A DNA stretch of 64,000 bases from Glaciecola sp. (GTDB lineage: Bacteria > Pseudomonadota > Gammaproteobacteria > Enterobacterales > Alteromonadaceae): NCBI GenBank assembly GCA_029246415.1, contig JAQWNF010000023.1, positions 124,001 through 188,000 of the forward strand, written 5' to 3'. Under the pieces are notes generated by a model. That model searched no databases and had not been told where the DNA came from. It worked only from the letters and a program-made list of their open reading frames with translations. The position numbers were made by a program, and so were the translations under genes. Shown here one piece after another: positions 17,778-26,723 of the stretch. How positions within the stretch are numbered: position 1 is the stretch's first letter; each line of letters begins with the position of its first letter.

Positions 17778-18631
17778 TAAAGTACCAGTTTATTAATGAT
17801 TACCGACTTCAATTTAAGACTAGGGTGATGTGTCGTATCCTTAGGGTCCATCCGTCTGGGTATTATGCCTGGGTGCACAAGCCTTTATCGGATAGTGCAG
17901 TAGATGATTTGCGACTATTCAAGGTGATAAAAGACTCATATGAAGCGAGTCATCGTGTTTATGGATATCAGTGAGTTCATTTAGACCTTCGTGAGACTGG
18001 CGAACTAGTTGGACCCAATCGTGTGTTCAAAATCATGAAACAGCATGATATCAAGGCTGTTCGTGGTTATAAGATCCATAAATATGGCTACGGTAGGCCT
18101 TCTATTATTACCCCCAATCACTTAAAAAGAGAATTTGATGTCGCTCAACCTAACGAGGCTTGGATTACCGACATCACTTACGTGAGAACATGGCTGGGTT
18201 GGCTTTATTTAGCCCTCGTTATTGACCTCTATTCTCGAAATATAGTGGGCTGGTCAATGAAACCAACACTTGCCAAAGAAATAGTTATTGACGCATTGTT
18301 AATGGCTGTTTGGCGCAGGAAACCTAAAGCCAAAGTATTGGTACATTCCGACCAAGGCTCACAGTATGGAAGCGATGAGTGGTACCTATTTTGTCGTGAG
18401 CATAACTTAATGCCAAGTATGAGTCGAAAAGGAAATTGCTGGGATAATGCAGTCGCAGAATCTTTTTTTAGCAGTTTAAAAAAAGAGAGTATCAAAAAAC
18501 GCATCTACAAAACTCGTGACTTAGCTCGAGCAGACATTTTCGATTACATCGAAATGTTCTACAATAAAACAAGACTAAATACCTACCTTGGTGCTATCAG
18601 TCCAGAGCAGTTTGAACAAGCCTCAAATTGA
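17747..18631 (+). pseudogene. IS3-family OrfB DDE transposase, nonsense mutated
   Basis: After a -1 shift at the A6G site the frame reads through VKYQFINDYRLQFK and SGYYAW to YGYQ, then TGA at 17972-17974, then VHLDLRETGE. The rest (open from 18023) is an intact rve integrase core with TDITY, VHSDQGSQYGS and NAVAESFFSSLKKE supplying D, D and E. Arg is expected at the TGA (CGA to TGA). Without read-through no full transposase can be made. Confidence 0.85.
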
Positions 18632-18697
18632 GGCTGCCAAATGTCATAAAAAGCGGGGGCAGTCCAATCTTTAGCCTTTATCGGCCAAAAACGAATT

Positions 18698-18746
18698 TAT
18701 TAATCTATATCAACACATACAACAGCAAACACTATTAATCTATATC
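18698..18746. repeat. Direct repeat of TATTAATCTATATC upstream of the OsmC gene
   Basis: The 14-mer occurs at 18698-18711 and 18733-18746, 35 bp apart start to start, in the 115-bp gap between the IS right end and the OsmC start. It could be a pair of regulator sites or a small duplication. Confidence 0.4.
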
Positions 18747-18781
18747 TCAATAACCTCATTCGTGATCATCGGAGTATCACC

Positions 18782-19252
18782 ATGCAAGCACTGCCACATC
18801 AATATAACGTTCATGCTGAAGCGCATTCGGATAATCGATTAACTGTGAAGGTTGACAATTTGGATGAACTCGCGATTGCTCCACCGCAAAATTTTGGTGG
18901 ACCCGGCGATCAATGGTCTCCAGAAGATCTGTTCATGGCATCCGTCGCAAGTTGCTTTATATTGTCGTTTCGTGCGATTGCGCGTGGCTCAAAATTAAGC
19001 TGGTCATCCTTGAACTGTTCATCCCAAGGCACATTGGAAAAAGTAAATGGGGTATTAAAATTCACTAATATCGTCACTTCAGTCTCATTAACCATCCCAA
19101 CATCAGAATCACCAGATACTGCACGACGTATTCTGGCTAAAGCCGACAAAAGCTGTTTAGTGGCAAATTCATTAAACTGTGAGATCAAGTTGGAGATTGT
19201 CGCAATCACACAAACAGATTCAACTGACCTTGGTCGAAGCGGTACAGATTAG
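18782..19252 (+). CDS. OsmC/Ohr family peroxidase-like protein
   Basis: A 156-residue OsmC-like protein. Both redox cysteines are visible: ASVASCFILSFRAIA at about residue 57 and KSCLVANSL at about residue 124. The family reduces organic hydroperoxides using lipoyl or thiol reductants in the cytoplasm. Its 3' end overlaps the 3' end of the convergent DUF1501 gene by 47 bp. The start follows ATCGGAGTATCACC. Confidence 0.85.
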   Translation: MQALPHQYNVHAEAHSDNRLTVKVDNLDELAIAPPQNFGGPGDQWSPEDLFMASVASCFILSFRAIARGSKLSWSSLNCSSQGTLEKVNGVLKFTNIVTSVSLTIPTSESPDTARRILAKADKSCLVANSLNCEIKLEIVAITQTDSTDLGRSGTD

Positions 19253-20558
19253 GAAATATTTCGTTGATTTCGCTTTGCCCTAACCCAAACCAAGCAGCAA
19301 GCTCGCCACCAAATTGATCAATCGATGTTGTAGGGATAATCCGTCCATCCCCCAAATCATCTTGGCTGTTAATTATTTGCGAAGGCATGTGGCCATAAAT
19401 CCGCCCTCCCCGCACCGGCTCACCCATGATAATTTGATTTCCCGCCCAACCGTGATCAGTACCATCGCCATTGGAGGTTAATGTGCGACCAAATTCAGAC
19501 TGGGTAAACGTCACGACGTTTTGACTTAATCCTCGTGCTTGTAAATCGGCATCAAAACTTGCCATGGCATCACTTAGCGTGCGTTGTAACCGAGGTAGTA
19601 AATACGCTTGATTATCATGCGTGTCAAAGCCACCAATCGACGCAAAAAATATTTGGCGCGATTGTCCCAAGTTCGACTGAGCAGCAATCAGTTTAGCAAT
19701 CATTTGTAGTTGCCCCGCTAAGTCGCTAGTCCCATAATCAACTGCCGTGTTAGCAATCGGTTCAAGAGCTGCACGTAAACTTGCATTATTCGCACGTACA
19801 TCGAGGATCTTTTGGGCATAAGCTTGACTAAAAATATCTTGAGTCGCATTCACCATCCGCAAATGGTGCTCCATTCTCCCCCGATCCCAATCATAAGCAG
19901 GATTGAGCCCACCAAACTGTTCGACACCTTCGGTGTTCATCGAGTAATGTTGTGCAATACGGCCACTTTGAAATTGGTTTGTTCCACCTAAACTAAAGCT
20001 TAACGGTAGGCGTTGCTCGGTATCCATTAGCAGATCGGCCATCCTCCCGCCCCAGCCTGACGTATTATTAGTATCGAGCAAGCCACTCTGCCACAATGCT
20101 TGTTGGTCATTATGCGAAAACAATTGTGGGGGTTGTACACTAGTATTATTATTGAGCTCTTGTTTGGTTGCAGGGGCAACCATCGGCCCCATGTTACTGA
20201 CAATGGACGCCCGCCCATTATTAAACAAGGTTTGTAACGCACCAGCATCCTTATGCACACTTAGATCCATCACATCAGTTTGGTTGAGACTGACTAAATC
20301 GGATTGAGCGTAGGCTAACGATTGGCGAGTACGAGCGTAATCTTGATAATCGCTACCGCTACTAGGCACGACTAAATTAAAACTATCGTGGCCACCATAT
20401 AAAAAGATACACACCATCGCTTTATAATCACTAAACCGACGCGCATAATTAGCCCCTGCTAATTGGTTAGCTAATTGCAACTGCCCTGCTAAACCTGTAG
20501 ACGTAGTTAATGCACCAATGGAAGCAAGTGAAGCTTTTAAAAATTGACGTTTGTTCAT
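19206..20558 (-). CDS. DUF1501 family exported protein
   Basis: About 450 residues from the ATG at 20556-20558 (MNKRQFLKASLASIGALTTS), after a GGGAAAATAT ribosome site. The N-terminus resembles a signal peptide with a KRQFLK motif close to a Tat signal but lacking twin Arg. The alkaline-phosphatase-like DUF1501 fold shows FLYGGHDSFNLVVPSSG, SIGGFDTHDNQ and FGRTLTSNGDGTDHGWAG. It is 31 bp downstream of a DUF1800 gene; the pair is widely conserved and of unknown function. A shortened paralog remnant lies at 16993-17436. Confidence 0.85.
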   Translation of the reverse strand: MNKRQFLKASLASIGALTTSTGLAGQLQLANQLAGANYARRFSDYKAMVCIFLYGGHDSFNLVVPSSGSDYQDYARTRQSLAYAQSDLVSLNQTDVMDLSVHKDAGALQTLFNNGRASIVSNMGPMVAPATKQELNNNTSVQPPQLFSHNDQQALWQSGLLDTNNTSGWGGRMADLLMDTEQRLPLSFSLGGTNQFQSGRIAQHYSMNTEGVEQFGGLNPAYDWDRGRMEHHLRMVNATQDIFSQAYAQKILDVRANNASLRAALEPIANTAVDYGTSDLAGQLQMIAKLIAAQSNLGQSRQIFFASIGGFDTHDNQAYLLPRLQRTLSDAMASFDADLQARGLSQNVVTFTQSEFGRTLTSNGDGTDHGWAGNQIIMGEPVRGGRIYGHMPSQIINSQDDLGDGRIIPTTSIDQFGGELAAWFGLGQSEINEIFPNLYRFDQGQLNLFV

Positions 20559-20589
20559 ATTTTCCCTCATCAACCTTATTAAATTATGA

Positions 20590-22377
20590 TTAGCGTTGTA
20601 CGGCGAATTGTGGCGAACCTGTCACCATAAATGTGAGTTCTTTCACCCTAGTGGTATCATCCGCCCACAGTTGTAATTGCGTATCATAATCGATCAATAT
20701 CTCGCGCATGGTGTCAGTCATCGTGCCGGCTAGTAATACAATATCTAGCCAATCAATAAACGCAGCAGTATCGTTTTCAACCAATGGCGCATATTGTTCA
20801 TAATTGAGCGTTAAACGTCGCTCATGCCCAGCATCAACCTCACTCATTGTGGGAGCCCAAATAGACAACCAAGCCGCATGATTAGAATTTCTGACCATGT
20901 AAGTATCATTGATAATTTGCATTTCTGGGGCGACTAAATTGGCCTCATTTAACCTGCCCACAGGTGAAAAATCAGGAGAATAAAAGTTAAAAACAGACGG
21001 CGAGGATAATGGCGCTTGATTATGCTGATAGTCGGTCCATTGTGGCTGCATTGTTTCGGGCATGTATATACCAAAAGCACGCATATATTGGACTGCACGC
21101 AACAACGGCTCTTTGAACTTACCAAAATGAGGATCTTGTTGCGCATATTCAGTGCGCGCCGATTCATCGAGTAATAATGCTGTAATGACCGCAGCAAGAT
21201 CACCTCGTACGCCTTGTCCATTATCTTCAAATACCATTGCTATGCGTTCGATATAATCAGGTGTGGGATTTGAGGTGACTAAGCGTTGGATCAGATGTTT
21301 AACAACAAACGGGGCAACATTTGGATGGGCAAACAGACTATCTATAGCCATTTGCATCGCTGTTTCTCCGTCGGTACCAGCCTCAACGATTACATCACTG
21401 AGTAAGACTTTACGAACATCAGTAGCATGATATTCTGGGACTAATGCCATTGGATTGCGAAAATTACGATTACCCCACCAATCTCCCCAAGTATCAACTC
21501 GTGTGCCATAAAAATTCCAACCAGTAAACACATTCGCATAGGCTTTTACGGTATCAATATCATATGTTGGAATAGGCTGGCCGTTTGCTAATTTACGTGT
21601 GCCATCGAGGTTTAGCTCATCTAGCCCAATGGTAAATAATTGCATCACTTCACGAGCAAAGTTTTCATCCGGTCGGATATTATTGCTACTGTCGGGTTTT
21701 TCATTACCCAACATATTTAAATACACGCCCATAACTGGAGATAAGGTGACAAATTCAAGTAAATCGCGATAGTTACCAAATGCGTGTTCAGCAAGCCCTT
21801 CATAATAAGTCGCGATGCCTAAATGTTCACTGTCTAATTGGCTTTTATCCGATACGACAAATAACTGACTCAGCGCAAAAGCAACACGCTGCCGCAACTG
21901 ATCCTCACCATGTAACGCAATATCCATCCACGCGCCATATCGATGTCCATTCCACGGCCATTCAGCGCCTTGCTCTCGAGCATTTTCATCAGCATTGAAA
22001 ATAGCTAATGTTTTAGCACGATGGGCACTTTGCGGGCTCTGCATTTGTGCTTCAATCCAAGCAGATAAGCCCATTTGAGCAGTAGCATCGATTTCTTCTA
22101 GGGTAGGCCCAAATGTGGTTTGCGTTAAAAAACGTGCAGCATCAATACGCGTTGTCGGTTGTGACTCAGCTTGTGTCTCGGATTGTGTCTCATTAGCTGG
22201 ATTAGCACTGCCATATGTTGGAGTGCCAGTCGTTGGGGTGTTGGTAGTTGGAGAGCTAGTAGTTGGGGTGTTCGTGCTAGGTGTACTAGTCGGGGAATCA
22301 CCTCCACCACCACAACCAGTTAACAAGATCCCAATTAAACTCACATATAGAAATCTTACAAATATAAATTTTGTCAT
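20590..22377 (-). CDS. DUF1800 family lipoprotein
   Basis: A 595-residue protein. It has a lipoprotein signal with lipobox LTGC, then GGGGDS and a Thr/Pro/Ser-rich linker of repeated TPT units (about residues 28-75), then a DUF1800 domain (RFLTQTTFGPTLEEI, LRQRVAFALSQLFVVSD, NFAREVMQLFTIGLDELNLDG, VKAYANVFTGWNFYG). The family is exported and uncharacterised, nearly always next to DUF1501. The two are presumably made from one transcript here. Confidence 0.85.
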   Translation of the reverse strand: MTKFIFVRFLYVSLIGILLTGCGGGGDSPTSTPSTNTPTTSSPTTNTPTTGTPTYGSANPANETQSETQAESQPTTRIDAARFLTQTTFGPTLEEIDATAQMGLSAWIEAQMQSPQSAHRAKTLAIFNADENAREQGAEWPWNGHRYGAWMDIALHGEDQLRQRVAFALSQLFVVSDKSQLDSEHLGIATYYEGLAEHAFGNYRDLLEFVTLSPVMGVYLNMLGNEKPDSSNNIRPDENFAREVMQLFTIGLDELNLDGTRKLANGQPIPTYDIDTVKAYANVFTGWNFYGTRVDTWGDWWGNRNFRNPMALVPEYHATDVRKVLLSDVIVEAGTDGETAMQMAIDSLFAHPNVAPFVVKHLIQRLVTSNPTPDYIERIAMVFEDNGQGVRGDLAAVITALLLDESARTEYAQQDPHFGKFKEPLLRAVQYMRAFGIYMPETMQPQWTDYQHNQAPLSSPSVFNFYSPDFSPVGRLNEANLVAPEMQIINDTYMVRNSNHAAWLSIWAPTMSEVDAGHERRLTLNYEQYAPLVENDTAAFIDWLDIVLLAGTMTDTMREILIDYDTQLQLWADDTTRVKELTFMVTGSPQFAVQR

Positions 22378-22554
22378 GACACGCTACAACACCAAAAGTT
22401 AATAACTTGTTAAGTTTATCGTTTTTGAGTATGAAAGCAATCTATATGTTGATACGTAAGTATGTATTGAGAAGCGACTTAAACTGTTGTGCCATGCGTT
22501 AAAATGTTATTATGTTGGGCTATTATAAACTCCACATATTTATTAGGATGCACA

Positions 22555-23241
22555 ATGACATCATGGGTTAAACTCGGCACGGCTCAAATACCAAACAATG
22601 GCGGTGAGCTCACTTTTTCCCAACGTGAAGAAGAGTTTTCAATTCGCTTATCTGGGATTCGCGGTGAACTCATGAACAGTCGAGTGTACAACTCTGAACA
22701 AGAACTTGCTCAGCTTGGTTGTGCGTATATTAAATCTACACCTAACGCGCATGTGCTCGTTGGCGGTTTAGGGATGGGTTATACTTTGGCTGCCGCTCTC
22801 AAAGCTGTGACATCTAGTTCAACAGTCACCGTTGCGGAGCTGATCCCAGAAGTACATCAATGGAACCAAGGCCCATTAGGTAAATGCGCTAACAACCCAC
22901 TGCAAGATCCGCGTACTCGAGTCAAAATAGGGGATGTAAAACACCTCTTAAACACCCAAACGCCTACCTATGATGCTATTTTGCTTGATGTGGATAATGG
23001 ACCTGAGGGCTTAACCCATTCGGATAATAATTGGATCTATTCAGAGGCAGGATTAAAAGAAATTCACCAAGTGCTCCGCCCAGGTGGCATGTTAGCGATC
23101 TGGTCTGCTGGCCCTGATTATTTGTTTACCGTTCGACTTAAAAAAGCTGGATATGATGTGCGCACACAAATTGCGCGTTCTCGTAAAGGAAAAGGCAGTA
23201 AGCACACTATTTTTCTTGCGCGTAAAGCTAAATGTTTTTAA
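22555..23241 (+). CDS. Spermidine-synthase-like methyltransferase-fold protein
   Basis: 228 residues from the ATG at 22555, which has TTAGGATG upstream; a frame extension to 22489 looks untranslated. A Rossmann SAM-type fold is shown by HVLVGGLGMGYTLAAAL, VTVAELIPEVHQWN, VKIGDVKHLL, YDAILLDVDNGPEG and VLRPGGMLAIWSAGPD. It lacks the N-terminal beta-barrel of true SpeE. Such short homologues are annotated as spermine/spermidine synthase domain proteins, and the reaction is not known. Confidence 0.75.
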   Translation: MTSWVKLGTAQIPNNGGELTFSQREEEFSIRLSGIRGELMNSRVYNSEQELAQLGCAYIKSTPNAHVLVGGLGMGYTLAAALKAVTSSSTVTVAELIPEVHQWNQGPLGKCANNPLQDPRTRVKIGDVKHLLNTQTPTYDAILLDVDNGPEGLTHSDNNWIYSEAGLKEIHQVLRPGGMLAIWSAGPDYLFTVRLKKAGYDVRTQIARSRKGKGSKHTIFLARKAKCF

Positions 23242-23314
23242 TACTTCTTTTTTGATGAACGATGCTGATTATCAAGATTTTATCTGTTTTGCGGAGCGAT
23301 TAGATAAAAGATAT

Positions 23315-23569
23315 TTATTTGTCATTGAGCTCAGCTTTTGCCTCGGCGATAATATCAGACATTTTCTTATCACTTATTCCACTATCTTCACCAGCAGTTA
23401 ATTCTTTTCGTAACCACTCCAATTTAGCGTTGTATTCAGACTCTTCACGCTCTAACAATCTCAAACCAGCCCTTAATGCTTCACTCGTATTGCGATATCT
23501 ACCGCTTGATTTTAATTCTTGAACAAAATTAGTAAAATATTCACCCAAATCTACACTCGTTGTTGCCAT
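23315..23569 (-). CDS. ParD-like antitoxin (type II), without an adjacent toxin
   Basis: 84 residues: MATTSVDLGEYFTNFVQELKS, YRNTSEALRAGLRLLEREE and an acidic C-terminal tail match ParD ribbon-helix-helix antitoxins, which normally precede parE. Downstream on this strand there is no toxin frame; the 73 bp to 23241 is followed by the oppositely oriented methyltransferase gene. So it is an orphan antitoxin or the remnant of a module. Confidence 0.8.
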   Translation of the reverse strand: MATTSVDLGEYFTNFVQELKSSGRYRNTSEALRAGLRLLEREESEYNAKLEWLRKELTAGEDSGISDKKMSDIIAEAKAELNDK

Positions 23570-23714
23570 ATTTTGTTCCCAAACAAAGTTAATGTAATAG
23601 ACTACTTAACATTAGTAATTTTATTATTTTAATCAACTTTTTAGTTGTTGATATGAAAGTTTCTACATAGCTACTAGGTCTATATTTACTCACTCATTAA
23701 AATATGGACTTATT

Positions 23715-24170
23715 ATGCAACGCTTACTCGCACTGTCACTGTTCTCACTTTCACTATTCATGTTCTCTTTTAGTACACTTGCCAATGATCCTATCGAAAC
23801 AGGTACCTTTAATAACAAAGCTATCTACGGTTATGACACTGTCGCTTATTGGACACAAAATAAGCCCGTTAAAGGGAGTGAAGATTACATTACTCAATGG
23901 CGCGGTGCTGATTGGTATTTTGTCTCTGCTGAGCATTTGGCTATGTTTGTTGCAGATCCAGTAAAATACGCGCCACAATACGGAGGCTATTGCGCTTATG
24001 CAATGTCCAACGACAGTTTTGCCTCCATCGATGAAGAAGCCTTTACAATTTATCAAGACAAGCTATATCTCAATTATAACAAGCGTATTATGAAAAAATG
24101 GCAAGCAGACAAAGATGCGTACATTCAATTAGCCAATGAGTATTATCCTAACAAAGTAACATTGCCTTGA
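23715..24170 (+). CDS. Exported YHS-domain protein
   Basis: 151 residues with a signal peptide (LLALSLFSLSLFMFSFSTLAN) and a YHS domain (AIYGYDTVAYWTQNKPVKGS, YITQWRGADWYFVSAEHLAMF, PQYGGYCAYAMS). YHS domains resemble TRASH/metal-binding modules, and the single Cys sits in GGYCAYA. Periplasmic, function unknown. Monocistronic. Confidence 0.8.
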   Translation: MQRLLALSLFSLSLFMFSFSTLANDPIETGTFNNKAIYGYDTVAYWTQNKPVKGSEDYITQWRGADWYFVSAEHLAMFVADPVKYAPQYGGYCAYAMSNDSFASIDEEAFTIYQDKLYLNYNKRIMKKWQADKDAYIQLANEYYPNKVTLP

Positions 24171-24291
24171 AGCACTTATGTGTATCACGCAATTATTAGT
24201 AATAGTGCTTAAGTAAAATCAAGCCACATCAAGCAAACTTTTATACGCGTTGTGACGTATCTACATATTATTAATTGCAAATGAGCAAACA

Positions 24292-24957
24292 ATGTTGATA
24301 TTACGAACCGCCTTGATACTAATTGGATGGATTAGCTTGATGAGTTTTGCTGCAGATGAGACGCAGACACCTGCAATGTACAAAGGAACGGAAACCTTAC
24401 AATACTCAGTCATAGCGTCATTAGCGGAGGATATTGAAATCCGTGTTTATAAACCAGCAGTAAAAGTAGTCGCACAGGCGAATGGTGAAAATAACGCTTT
24501 TGGGCAACTTTTTCGCTATATCTCCGGAGCGAACTCCGTTAATAAGTCGATAGCAATGACGGCTCCGGTTGAGACGGCATCAGTTGAAAAAGCATCGGTC
24601 AAAGTTGCGATGACCACTCCTGTAGAAATGACAATGGCCAATTCGGATGATTCCAATGCGGCCAAAAAATCAATGAAAATGAGCTTTTTCTTACCTTCTA
24701 TGTACGATTATCAAACAGCGCCTAAGCCTACATCACCCGGTTTGTCATTAGTCGCAGTGCCAGAAAAAACGGTTGCTGTAATACGTTTTTCGGGACTACG
24801 TAGCGATAATAAACTAATTAAGAAAACACAACGGCTGCGAGATGCAATCGCACAGTCCCCTTACACAATTACTTCTGTTCCTGTCATGATGGGTTATGAT
24901 GCGCCTTGGACGTTGTGGTTTAATCGTCGTAATGAAGTGATGTTTGAAATACAATAA
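24292..24957 (+). CDS. SOUL heme-binding family protein
   Basis: 221 residues with a signal peptide ending near SFAADE. The SOUL domain covers YSVIASLAEDIEIRVYKPAVKV, SIAMTAPVETASVEKASVKVAMTTPVEM, MSFFLPSMYD and the conserved C-terminal YDAPWTLWFNRRNEVMFEI. Bacterial SOUL proteins are small exported proteins of unclear role; heme binding is known only for some eukaryotic members. Monocistronic. Confidence 0.85.
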   Translation: MLILRTALILIGWISLMSFAADETQTPAMYKGTETLQYSVIASLAEDIEIRVYKPAVKVVAQANGENNAFGQLFRYISGANSVNKSIAMTAPVETASVEKASVKVAMTTPVEMTMANSDDSNAAKKSMKMSFFLPSMYDYQTAPKPTSPGLSLVAVPEKTVAVIRFSGLRSDNKLIKKTQRLRDAIAQSPYTITSVPVMMGYDAPWTLWFNRRNEVMFEIQ

Positions 24958-25063
24958 TAAGTAGCTAAATCAGAGTAATAAGACTAAAAGCTAGGATGCC
25001 TTTAGGATCTTGATTAGTTAAATTACAGCCTTTCTCGCTCTCACCTATAAGACCAGTTGCCAC

Positions 25064-25936
25064 ATGCCACAACGCTATCAGTATTTAATACCTTGGCTGT
25101 TTTTAGTCGTGTGGAGCTCTGGTTACTCAATGGCGAAACTTGCCCTTGAATACACCCTACCATTTAATTTATTAGCCTATCGTTTTTTAGGTGCAGCACT
25201 AGTTGTCACTCCTTTGGTGTTTATTTTACGATTAAATCTGCCCACTTGGTCACATGCCAAGAGTCTCATCGGCACCGGTATGTTTTTACATTTAGGACAT
25301 TTTGGGACTATGTATGTCGGCATGAAACTCGGTGCAAGTGCCAACATAATGGCTTTATTTGCAGCATCACAACCCGTATTGATAATTTTAACTGGCGCAT
25401 TAGTAGCAAAACAAATGCCTTCGTGGAAAATTTGGTTAGGGCTGATGATGGGTTTGGCCGGTGCAGCATGGGTAATTGGCGTTGATATGCAAGGTGATAC
25501 AGGATATTTACTTGGTGCTTTATTAGGCTTTACCGCAGTGGTGGGTATGTCTATCGGTCAATTCATTGAAAAACGTCGTACATTACCTTTACATCCGCTA
25601 GTCGCCACTTGGGTACAATATATATTTGCAGCCATTGTCAGCGTGCCACTCGCGTTAATGACAGAAGGGCTTTATTTTGAAGCCACACCAGCCTTTTTCC
25701 TTTCAGTTGGACATTTGGTTGTGGTCAATACCGTTATCGGTATCATGTTAATGTTTTCCATGGTGCGCAGTGGCTCGATGTCTCAAGCAACGGCTATTAT
25801 GTTTTTAGTGCCTGCGATGGCGGCGATAATAGCATGGCCTGTCGCCGGTGAAACCGTCTCACTGATTGCTATCCCAGGTATGCTGTTAGCAATGGCAGGT
25901 GCGATATGGACACGTAAGGTCACCGCCAAAACATAA
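25064..25936 (+). CDS. EamA/DMT family transporter
   Basis: 290 residues with ten hydrophobic segments in two EamA repeats (YLIPWLFLVVWSSGYSMAKL ... and LLGALLGFTAVVGMSIGQFIE ... GMLLAMAGAIWT). This is an inner-membrane metabolite exporter of the drug/metabolite superfamily; its substrate is not predictable. The start follows CCACATG with only a weak ribosome site. Confidence 0.85.
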   Translation: MPQRYQYLIPWLFLVVWSSGYSMAKLALEYTLPFNLLAYRFLGAALVVTPLVFILRLNLPTWSHAKSLIGTGMFLHLGHFGTMYVGMKLGASANIMALFAASQPVLIILTGALVAKQMPSWKIWLGLMMGLAGAAWVIGVDMQGDTGYLLGALLGFTAVVGMSIGQFIEKRRTLPLHPLVATWVQYIFAAIVSVPLALMTEGLYFEATPAFFLSVGHLVVVNTVIGIMLMFSMVRSGSMSQATAIMFLVPAMAAIIAWPVAGETVSLIAIPGMLLAMAGAIWTRKVTAKT

Positions 25937-26055
25937 CTACCTTTGCATTTACTTTATCCAGTAGTTGCCGCAGATATTAAGGGATATCCACAATATTTAA
26001 ACTCATCAATTCGAGTTATAGTATTGTTATATTTTTAACCATATCGAGTTTTCAG

Positions 26056-26253
26056 ATGAAAAAAAATGAAGGTACACTAGATAGAACTATACGCGTTGTA
26101 GCTGGTTTGGTATTGGTTGGGCTTGCTGCATCAAACACATTAGGCAGCTGGGCTTATATCGGAGTTGTTCCAATTCTTACTGGTGCATTTGGGATATGCC
26201 CGCTTTATTCGGTATTAGGCATAAACACTTGTCCATTATCAAAAACTGATTGA
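26056..26253 (+). CDS. Small DUF2892 (YgaP-type) membrane protein
   Basis: 65 residues: MKKNEGTLDRTIRVVAGLVLV, then TLGSWAYIGVVPILTGAFGICPLYSVLGINTCP. This is the DUF2892 two-helix module found at the C-terminus of YgaP rhodanese and as stand-alone proteins. The paired cysteines in GICPLY and NTCPL are typical. Function unknown. Confidence 0.85.
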   Translation: MKKNEGTLDRTIRVVAGLVLVGLAASNTLGSWAYIGVVPILTGAFGICPLYSVLGINTCPLSKTD

Positions 26254-26335
26254 ATCTTTTCTATGCTACTAGCGATAGCCAATGTGGCTGCAAACAATTA
26301 AAATCATCATTAAATAATATTTTTTATTTAATGTG

Positions 26336-26363
26336 TTGACTCCTAAGCTAACTTCCCTATAAT
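26336..26363 (+). promoter_or_regulatory. Sigma-70 promoter of tRNA-Val
   Basis: TTGACT, 16 bases, TATAAT, followed by the GC-rich discriminator ACGCCCC typical of stringently controlled stable-RNA promoters. The start site would be near 26370, 35 bases before the tRNA. Confidence 0.8.
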
Positions 26364-26404
26364 ACGCCCCACTTGCTCATCAGCAGCAAGGTTTTAAAAG
26401 ATAC

Positions 26405-26480
26405 GGTCGCTTAGCTCAGTTGGGAGAGCATCGCCCTTACAAGGCGAGGGTCACTGGTTCAAGCCCAGTAGCGACCACCA
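26405..26480 (+). tRNA. tRNA-Val (anticodon TAC)
   Basis: 76 bases with encoded CCA. The acceptor stem GGTCGCT pairs with AGCGACC, D arm GCTCAGTTGGGAGAGC, anticodon loop CTTACAA in stem CGCCC/GGGCG-like context (anticodon TAC), and T arm with GGTTCAAGCCC. All arms are intact. Confidence 0.95.
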
Positions 26481-26670
26481 TCTTACTCACACATCATCCA
26501 CTAACTAGAAAGCTATAATGCTAAACGCGTTCAATTTGCGACTTTCCCCTGTGCGTATTATCCTAAGCGTGTCGAATCGGTGCCAAATTTACACAGCCTA
26601 CTCTGCTAATCCGTTTATAAATAAACAACGTAGCGGTTTGCTATTGTTTCCCAATTTCATTTTTTATTCT

Positions 26671-26712
26671 CTATGATTTTCATGACCACTTAATAGGTCA
26701 TAAAAATCATAG
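26671..26712. repeat. 17-bp imperfect inverted repeat between tRNA-Val and its decayed copy
   Basis: CTATGATTTTCATGACC and GGTCATAAAAATCATAG pair with a single C/A mismatch around an 8-base loop. No T-run follows on either strand. It could be the transcript's terminator or processing hairpin, or a small repeat element. Confidence 0.6.
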
Positions 26713-26723
26713 GGATATTTTGC

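Larger units (their letters stand above)
17437..18666 (+). mobile_element. IS3-family insertion sequence, inactivated
   Basis: The ends are inverted repeats: TGGACTGCCCCAGA at the left, and GCGGGGGCAGTCCA (reverse complement TGGACTGCCCCCGC) at the right. Total length is about 1230 bp. Inside are the two usual ORFs in 0 and -1 frames, with an A6G slippery site at 17741-17747. Both ORFs carry an in-frame TGA where a CGA Arg codon is expected. Flanking triplets (GAC left, ATC right) do not match, so no target-site duplication is seen. That fits loss of flanking DNA by an IS-mediated deletion. Confidence 0.9.

Noticed and set aside
17430-18670. Target-site duplication around the IS3 element
   Set aside because: Left GAC and right ATC do not match at 3 or 4 bases; recorded instead as evidence for a deletion.
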